Shown here: positions 57,915-64,000 of the stretch, in pieces | Numbering within the stretch: position 1 is the first letter of the stretch | Layout: each line of letters begins with the position of its first letter | Assembly: GCF_009017415.1 (NCBI RefSeq) | Contig: NC_092408.1 | Span: forward strand, 1,116,001-1,180,000 | Direction of reading: 5' to 3' | DNA length: 64,000 nucleotides | From: Aspergillus flavus | Taxonomy: Eukaryota > Ascomycota > Eurotiomycetes > Eurotiales > Aspergillaceae | The notes under the pieces: generated by a model | What the model was told of the DNA's origin: nothing | What the model saw: only the letters and a program-made list of their open reading frames with translations | Database searches by the model: none | Translations under genes and position numbers: made by a program

Positions 57915-58001
57915 TGGCCCATAGATTTAAGATGACTGTATACCCGACTGAGGAATGTGTGTGTACCTGCATCCCCTGTCCAGCCAAATGAGCAAGAGAG
58001 A
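57915..58001 (-). pseudogene. Decayed duplicate of regulator intron/exon 5 segment
   Basis: The minus-strand sequence repeats the region 53963-54049 of the Zn2Cys6 gene: the end of intron 4, the GGACAG acceptor, and the first part of exon 5. About 48 bases at the far end (from ACACACATT to the TGGGCCA at 57921-57915) are identical; the other half has about six changes. A donor-like GTAAGC lies near 58024, so a spliced ancestor is plausible. In the regulator's frame the copy stops shortly after the match, so it is a fragment, not a second gene. The open frame 57802-58182 across it reads a different frame. Confidence 0.7.
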
Positions 58002-58659
58002 TAGGTGAGAGAAGGAACAGCTTACCAGAGAGATAGTGGATGAAATAAGACAAATTGATCATGAAGAGGCATAAGCCTGGAATAGTGAAACTATTGGGCC
58101 GGTTGTTTTGCTGATGCTTGCAGAGATCACATAGGTGAGCGAGACCAACACCGCCTGTCTTAGGATGCCATAACAGCTTCAATCTGTCCGGTATTTATTG
58201 CCGTTTGGCATTGTTTTTCATATCTTGTCTTTTAGCTCGTACATTCCTCCAATATTAACCCTACCACCTGTTGCTTAGTTGTTGCTTAAAAGCTGGTAAT
58301 CCCTATGACGGGATCCCCAGTTCTTGTCCACCAATCCCTATTTATAATCACTAAATAGACCTTTACATATTCACTCGTGGTTTACCTTGTAGCAAGCACT
58401 ACAATCACTTACTGCAGTCTGCTAATAGACGTCTATACTATTAGGTAAGTTCAGAACCACAACGAATGTGACTAAGTTGATTAACTACATTGGTAGCGAA
58501 GCTGTGCTGGTGAAACTCATGCCTCCAAAGGTTGAGCTGAGGAGGCCGTCGCCCGAGTTAGGTTGAACATTTAAAGACTGCTATCCCACAAATTCGAATT
58601 TCATCCACCAACGACACATATCAGAACGAATGAACATGAGCAAACAACGGACTGATGGC
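58002..58659. other. Intergenic, possible remnant of duplicated regulator
   Basis: No intact gene. The part adjacent to 58001 may be a further, unrecognisable relic of the duplicated regulator. AT-rich to 58500. Confidence 0.4.
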
Positions 58660-59703
58660 TCAGAGCTTGGCGTCTGGCTCGGAGGTGGCCAGCAGCTGTG
58701 AAGACTTGGCCTGAAGGTAAATAGTGTCCCTATCGTCCGTCTTGGGGTAGAACTCGGCCTTGTTCCCATATCTGTCGTATAGTCTGAACCAAGCGTTCAT
58801 TGTCCAATCCCTGATCCAATAGTTGGTATTACAAGAGTAATGCATGCGAGTGAGACACAAGGCATTCGCTCGCTGATTGACCTTGACGTATGCCTTTGCA
58901 TAGACAAGGGTCCATGGAGATGCAGAGCCTACCATTCTGCTGACGCCGGGCTCCTCGGTGCTTTCAGACGTCATGGGCCAAATGAAGAATATTTTGACGT
59001 CGTTTCGGTCAATCAAATAAGCGTAGGCGTTCTTCAGATACGGAGAGGATATGACATTGTTGCTCTTTCCGGTGGCATCATAGTTATAGATCTCACCCTT
59101 GATGAAGGGGTAGAGCTTGGATGTGACGTAGTAGTTGTTCTGGGTATAATTGTAAAGAACTGTGTTGACCAACGCACCATTGTGGTTTGTGCTCACAGGC
59201 CATTTGCCGCTGCTTGTATTCTCTCGCACAAGGTTGACATCATCTGTGGTGTACCGTATCGGCTCGCGCGATGTAAGGGTGACACGAGAATTGAAGCTAC
59301 TACTGTTGGTGGTGATAACCTTATTATCGGTGGTCTGGGTTATTCGCGCAGCAATGTTTTTGTTTTCGACCTTCGTGGTGGAGACCCAAAAAGTGATGTA
59401 TTGAGGGCCTTCCTGTCGAATAGGTTGTCCGGGGTCTCTGCTGGTTGGCAGACTATGCGCAAACTCGTTCTCCTCTGTGGAGTAATACCAGTTGCCCTTG
59501 ATCTCAGTCGCTGTGTTGTAGTAGTCGACCAACGTTATTCTTTTCAGCTCAGCTTCGGTCAAGGTATAAGGGCTGTAGTTCTGGTCCACGGCTTTGATTC
59601 CAACAATTACCGGAACTTGCATCTGGCCGTTCGCATACAGCGCATCTGTGATGCCATTACTAGTGTTTGTATGCACGGTAAATGTGACCACTTCCCATGC
59701 CAT
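58660..59703 (-). CDS. Intronless 347-aa protein of unknown family beside RHS gene
   Basis: A single open frame of 347 aa, starting MAWEVVTFTVHTNTSNGITD. I do not recognise the family. The sequence is rich in Thr, Asn, Tyr and Val with alternating hydrophobic residues, suggesting a beta-sandwich protein. It has an Asn-rich middle and no signal peptide, membrane helix or Cys pattern. Segments such as NGQMQVPVIVGIKAV and WPMTSESTEEPGVSRMVGSA resemble bacterial-style accessory proteins more than fungal enzymes, but that is an impression. It has no intron, unlike almost all neighbours, and it points away from the RHS/YD-repeat gene at 61543 across 1.8 kb. Likely a partner or co-acquired gene; function not assigned. 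Confidence 0.75.
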   Translation of the reverse strand: MAWEVVTFTVHTNTSNGITDALYANGQMQVPVIVGIKAVDQNYSPYTLTEAELKRITLVDYYNTATEIKGNWYYSTEENEFAHSLPTSRDPGQPIRQEGPQYITFWVSTTKVENKNIAARITQTTDNKVITTNSSSFNSRVTLTSREPIRYTTDDVNLVRENTSSGKWPVSTNHNGALVNTVLYNYTQNNYYVTSKLYPFIKGEIYNYDATGKSNNVISSPYLKNAYAYLIDRNDVKIFFIWPMTSESTEEPGVSRMVGSASPWTLVYAKAYVKVNQRANALCLTRMHYSCNTNYWIRDWTMNAWFRLYDRYGNKAEFYPKTDDRDTIYLQAKSSQLLATSEPDAKL

Positions 59704-61542
59704 TTTTGGTTATGTTGGAGGGGGCGTGGTGAACTAAAGAAATGGTTGGGAAGAAACTGTGAAAGTAGGGTGTTTTCCTCTTGGAAGAAGCCTTGCGATT
59801 GTGACAATAGAAAGGGATTGCTACATTATTTCCCGACGAAAGAGGACTATTTTATATATTGCCGTTTCGATTAGTAGCGGTCCATTCTACGACAAGCGGA
59901 GTCTTTACCAAATCCCGGTGCTCTCCCCCCAACGTCACACTCTCCAGCTGACGATATCGGATAACCTTCTCTGTCGTCAATGAAGGAAATTGAGCAAACT
60001 ACAATAATCTCCATGTCTCAGGCCATCTACCACCAGTTCGCCACAGACACGTAACGCTTGTCCGGATCAAACCTCCGGTGCAGGGTGCGATATGTACGGG
60101 ATGCTCACACCGGGTCGCAGAACGCAGTTTGGTACAAAATAATCTAAAATTTAGAAGAGGGAGTGTCGTATCGGACGACAGGCAATTTCTCCACCACTAG
60201 AGGAGCTGGATGTGGGGAGTATGTGTATACTGTTGCTTGCCATCCGTCCAGCGACTACTATAGAAGCTCTTCAGCTGAGTGCATGGGTTATATGCAGGTA
60301 TTGCGTTGTGCACATTCTACAAGCTGTGCAATCAAATAAGAGAAGAGGTAAACCATGCCTTGTCATACATGATTATACACGTCACTATCTGCGGCCAAGG
60401 ACAGTTCTATCTTCGGCGCGTTAGTCGGCGTCCGCTGACCACAACTACGGATAGTAACAGGTACCGAAGTATACACCCGTGCCAAACCAACCACTTAGCC
60501 AGAGGTCTTTGAGCGTACAGAGAACAAGCCTTGGTGAGGGATGGTTACTTGGCCCTCATACTGAGAGCGACTATCCGCCAAATTCTATTGACTTTCTGAT
60601 GTGAGTGCCTGGTGAGATGCTAGGGTCGGTCTTAGTAGCCAAGTATTACTGTGGATAGTTGGTCATTCTATAACCAGGACCAGGGTCTATGAGTCATGTG
60701 AGATTGCCCAGTGACCCGCCGTGCATCCAGCTGTGTCATGTACGAGGGTTACATCGCATTAGTACGCATTGAAATGTGTCGGGGATGCATTAGCCTGGGG
60801 GATTGGCCCACATTTCGGCAGCAACCAGGGAATCCTCGCCCAACCACATCAGCGTCTCGGCCCGGAAGTGATTTGCTGGTTCCGGTGAGTATTCCGAGTC
60901 GCTATCCCTCCTCCTTATAGACCGTTGGTAAAAGCCAAGACTGTGGGTCCTTGCTATGTAGATGAGAAGTAATTCCCGACTAGCCCTAACGGTCACGGGA
61001 AGAAATGTTTGTGATAGGATATACGGCTCTACTCGGTCTTAGGTGTTTCCATCTGGAAGGACCCCCTCAAAGGATCGATTCGATTCCATCTCTGATTCTC
61101 TGCGTGTTTCGGCACCGATACCATTACAGTGCATCCCATCGTCCAGCTCGGGCTTTTTCCCGAGGTAGTCAGATCTCCGCATCCCCTCATTATAGATGCA
61201 GCAATCTAATCTAAGTGCGATATAACTCCTACCGTATTAGGCAGGATTCTTGCGAGGATAATCGTATCTCGGTTGAGACGGTGTTAATGAAGATGCAGTT
61301 GCCTCTCACCACCCCGATACAGCCCGATAGTACTAGGTGCTTATGTTGGTGCAAACAAGGGTATGTGAGGGCTTCGGAAGCTCCGAGTCCAGCTATGCTT
61401 GGCTGACAAGGGAAGTGAATGTACGTATAAGAACGACGATCAGAAAGGTGAGCAGCGTGAATATGGGATGGGCTGGCCACAGAGATTATCATTATTGTAT
61501 TAGTTATCTGTCATTTCCATTAGCAAATTACTGGACGCAATC
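59704..61542. other. 1.8-kb divergent intergenic region
   Basis: Between the divergent 347-aa gene and the RHS gene. Several short overlapping frames (60212-61406) but none coding-like. An in-frame TAG at 61501 and a TTTCCATTAG acceptor-like site near 61521 precede the RHS ATG, so a 5' untranslated intron is possible. Confidence 0.45.
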
Positions 61543-64000
61543 ATGCTCTACTCGCAAGGCTTCAACTTTGATACATATGCGGAGAAAGGTGTCGACCCTC
61601 GAACAGGTCAATATACCTGTGCCATTGCACTTTATGAGGTCCCCAGTAGTGTTCGCAACTGCCCCCCTTTCAATCTCACCCTTCACTACAACCCTTTGAA
61701 CACCGATGATGTCGGTCTAGGTAAAGGGTGGTCCTTCAATCTCACTTCTTATGAGCATCGGACGGCAAAGACCCTCTTTCTCTCGACCGGCGAGAATTAT
61801 CGAGTCACGGAGCTTTCGAGTGGGGTGTCGGTGAAGGATCAGAAGTTGAAGAGCTTTCTGTTCCAGAAAAAGAACACCCATACGTATCAGGTCATTCACA
61901 AGTCGGGTCAGATTGAGGTCTTGTCTAACCTCAACGGTGTCTATAATGTTAGTGTTCCGACCGAGATCTACAGCGCCAACGGTCGCTCACTGAACCTCTC
62001 CTGGGTGCATTCAGGCGGACAGCCTCGCCTCAGCAAAGTCCAGGAGGCCTCTCAGAACCTGGTAGCCATCGACTACACCGATGCGAAAGTGACCATCACC
62101 CGCGCCCCAGGCACCTCGGAGGCTGCGACATTCACCTTGTTGCGCCGCAATAGTCAGTTGGTAGAGCTCCAGCTCCCTCTCGCAGGCACCCCATCCTGGA
62201 GGTTCACCTATGGGACGTTTGGTCTGATCAATGTGACTAGCCCGGCCGGTGCGGTGGAAAACATCACCTACAAGAACAGTGGGCATCTCCTACCGAAGGG
62301 GGCACCAGTCCAGGCCATCCCATATGTGATCTCCCATACAGTACGTCCACTGCAGGGGCAGCCCCCTATCGTCTCGACCTATACTTACTCCGACCGCAAT
62401 TTCCTCGGTTACGGTGGAGGCTTGGACTGGAAGGATGGGGAAGACAATCTTTACCGCATGCCGGCTGACTACGAATATTCCTCCACTATCCAAGTGGTGG
62501 GTGGACCAACAACCAAGTACACCTACAACAAATTCCACCTGACCGTCAGTACCCAACTACGACAAGGCATGAAAGAAATTACCCAAACCAACGGCTACTA
62601 CGCCTTGGTGAATACCGGATTCGATAAGCAGCCGACTCAATACCAATTGCCCAAGACGGTTCAAACCACCTATCGGGATATATCCACTGGGGCATCGCGG
62701 ACAGAGACCACGGAGTATGCATTCGATGACTGGGGCAATCCTACAACTGAAGTCCGCCCGAGTGGAATCACTATTACCCGCGACTACTACCCCTCGGCCG
62801 GTGAGACTGAGCTTGGTCAAGTCCTCTGCCCAGCCGATCCACATGGATTCCAGCGTTACATTAAACGGGAAACTGTCACTCCAGCCAAGAGCGCCTATTC
62901 GACACCAACTCGAAGCAAGCGCTATACATACATGCAACTACCCACCGCTGCAAACGCACTGATAGGGTATCTGGTAACCATCAAGCAACTGCAAGTGATG
63001 GAGAACGCTCAACGGCTATCCAGCACAGAGTACACGTATATAAATCAAGTCCAGTCGAGGAACCATAGTCGCCTGCAGCAACAGGTCACTTGGTTGTCTG
63101 ATCAGTATCCAACAACCCATGCATGGGATTACGAATATGTGGGTTCGGAACAGCTGAGACAGATTACCAGTGCTACTAGTTATGATGGCCATAAAACTCA
63201 TGAGGAAGAGCGCTCTTCTTTGGTTTCCGGGCTGACCCTCTCCGAGTGGGATGAGAACGGTATTGAGACTGAATATCAGTACGACCTAATGGGTCGACAG
63301 ACTAAGACCACAGTGTCTTCCGGGACGCCCTACCAAGCCACGGAGCAGGTCGAATATGTGGTTCTTGAAGACGCTGGCACGCGTGTCACGACAACTGATG
63401 GCAAAGGGGTGCAAGCTCGCTATACCACAGATGGTCTAGAAAGAGTGCTGCGGGTTGAGACCCAGGATGATGATGGCACCTGGGACCAGTACAATTCCTA
63501 TACCGGGACTTTCCGTGTTGTTCAGGAACGTAGCTACAATGCACTGGATCAGTGCATTACAGAGACAGATATCGACTGGCTTCGAAGTGGGAACACGCCC
63601 ACAGAGCAGCGGACTAGCCGCACACTCGAGTACGACGACTGGGGCCAAGTCTACAAGGTCACCAAGAATAGTGGTGCGGTCCATTTGGCAATCACAGATC
63701 CCATTGCCATGACACAAACAGTTGGCGAAGAGGGAGAAGGTCAAACTCGAGTTCACCTAAATGTGTTCGATGCTCCTACATCCGAACAGCTTATCAGGAC
63801 CAATGGAACCGTCTATAGCACGATTGAGTATACATATGACGGGTTGGGTCGCCGAATGCAGATAAAAGATAATTCTGGACATATCACGAAGTTCACCTAC
63901 GACAGCTTCGACCGTGTGATCGAGACCACCTTTCCCGACAGCCACTCCATCACCACGCAATACGCTGCGCAAAGTGCGGCAATCCTGCCTCAGTCCATCG
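61543..64000 (+). CDS. RHS/YD-repeat protein, Tc-toxin C-component-like (3' end outside window)
   Basis: The frame is open without any stop from the ATG at 61543 to the window end (at least 819 codons, no intron), so the C-terminus is missing. The N-terminus GFNFDTYAEKGVDPRTGQYT is the start typical of bacterial TcC/RHS proteins, followed by DDVGLGKGWSFNLTSYE, also RHS-typical. YD-type repeats thicken downstream: FDDWGNP (about 62723), YDLMGRQ (about 63280), YDDWGQV (about 63630), YDGLGRR (about 63836) and YDSFDRV (about 63898). In bacteria such repeats wind into a beta-cocoon that holds a variable C-terminal toxic domain. No signal peptide is seen. Whether a toxic tip exists lies beyond the window. 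An in-frame TAG at 61501 supports the chosen start. Acquisition from bacteria is inferred. Confidence 0.85.
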   Translation, partial: MLYSQGFNFDTYAEKGVDPRTGQYTCAIALYEVPSSVRNCPPFNLTLHYNPLNTDDVGLGKGWSFNLTSYEHRTAKTLFLSTGENYRVTELSSGVSVKDQKLKSFLFQKKNTHTYQVIHKSGQIEVLSNLNGVYNVSVPTEIYSANGRSLNLSWVHSGGQPRLSKVQEASQNLVAIDYTDAKVTITRAPGTSEAATFTLLRRNSQLVELQLPLAGTPSWRFTYGTFGLINVTSPAGAVENITYKNSGHLLPKGAPVQAIPYVISHTVRPLQGQPPIVSTYTYSDRNFLGYGGGLDWKDGEDNLYRMPADYEYSSTIQVVGGPTTKYTYNKFHLTVSTQLRQGMKEITQTNGYYALVNTGFDKQPTQYQLPKTVQTTYRDISTGASRTETTEYAFDDWGNPTTEVRPSGITITRDYYPSAGETELGQVLCPADPHGFQRYIKRETVTPAKSAYSTPTRSKRYTYMQLPTAANALIGYLVTIKQLQVMENAQRLSSTEYTYINQVQSRNHSRLQQQVTWLSDQYPTTHAWDYEYVGSEQLRQITSATSYDGHKTHEEERSSLVSGLTLSEWDENGIETEYQYDLMGRQTKTTVSSGTPYQATEQVEYVVLEDAGTRVTTTDGKGVQARYTTDGLERVLRVETQDDDGTWDQYNSYTGTFRVVQERSYNALDQCITETDIDWLRSGNTPTEQRTSRTLEYDDWGQVYKVTKNSGAVHLAITDPIAMTQTVGEEGEGQTRVHLNVFDAPTSEQLIRTNGTVYSTIEYTYDGLGRRMQIKDNSGHITKFTYDSFDRVIETTFPDSHSITTQYAAQSAAILPQSI

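Noticed and set aside
57802..58182. 126-aa minus-strand frame taken as a gene
   Set aside because: It reads a different frame from the regulator exon it partly copies; it is better explained as a decayed duplicate.
58840..59874. 344-aa plus-strand open frame opposite the 347-aa gene
   Set aside because: It is antisense to a better coding frame, is Cys/Val/Ile-rich in a random-looking way, and most likely reflects the codon bias of the opposite gene.
61717..63972. Series of minus-strand frames of 60-126 aa
   Set aside because: All lie opposite the long RHS frame and show no domain features.
1..64000. CRISPR array, rRNA or bacterial operon features
   Set aside because: None found; fungal gene structure predominates and no regularly spaced repeats occur.

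Overview
The window is nuclear DNA of a filamentous ascomycete, most likely an Aspergillus or close Eurotiales relative. Nearly every gene is split by 45-105 bp GT..AG introns with GTAAGT/GTATGT donors and CTAAC-like branch sites. The gene content is typically fungal: Zn2Cys6 regulators, a P450, an RTA1 protein, F-box proteins, GPI proteins, CIA30 and phospholipase B. All coordinates and splice joins were read by eye from the sequence. For each multi-exon model I checked that the summed exon length is a multiple of three and that the junctions restore family-like protein sequence. No similarity search was possible.

Layout. 1-12.7 kb: the 3' part of a fungal transcription factor, a secreted GH43 arabinanase, an SDR, an SSU1-type sulfite pump, a lipase-TPR fusion and a small hydrophilic protein. 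12.7-15.7 kb is gene-poor. 15.7-22.3 kb (all minus): CIA30, a clearly broken NAD-dependent reductase pseudogene and two F-box genes. After another gene-poor stretch, 25.1-32 kb (plus) holds phospholipase B, a 2-oxoglutarate/Fe(II) oxygenase, a Ser/Thr-rich GPI protein and a 7-TM membrane protein. 32.7-39 kb (minus): a P450, a Zn2Cys6 regulator, a Cys-rich single-pass membrane protein and a tiny 8-cysteine defensin-like secreted peptide. 40-48.4 kb: a CYTH/thiamine-triphosphatase-like enzyme, a frameshifted conserved gene, an RTA1-like 7-TM protein, an unknown 175-aa protein and a secreted CrtC/kievitone-hydratase-like protein.

48.6-57.5 kb looks like one co-regulated catabolic cluster: SDR, class II ketose-bisphosphate aldolase, class II aldolase/adducin, a 13-exon Zn2Cys6 regulator and a PF04199 cyclase. 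The upstream regions of the cluster genes hold clustered, partly palindromic CGGAAAT/ATTTCCG sites that look like binding sites for the cluster's own regulator. A decayed copy of part of that regulator lies just beyond the cluster.

58.6-64 kb looks foreign. It holds an intronless 347-aa gene of unknown family, divergent from a large intronless open frame that runs off the window end. That frame has an RHS/YD-repeat core and an N-terminus like bacterial Tc-toxin C-components. This pair is the best candidate for an unusual, horizontally acquired system.
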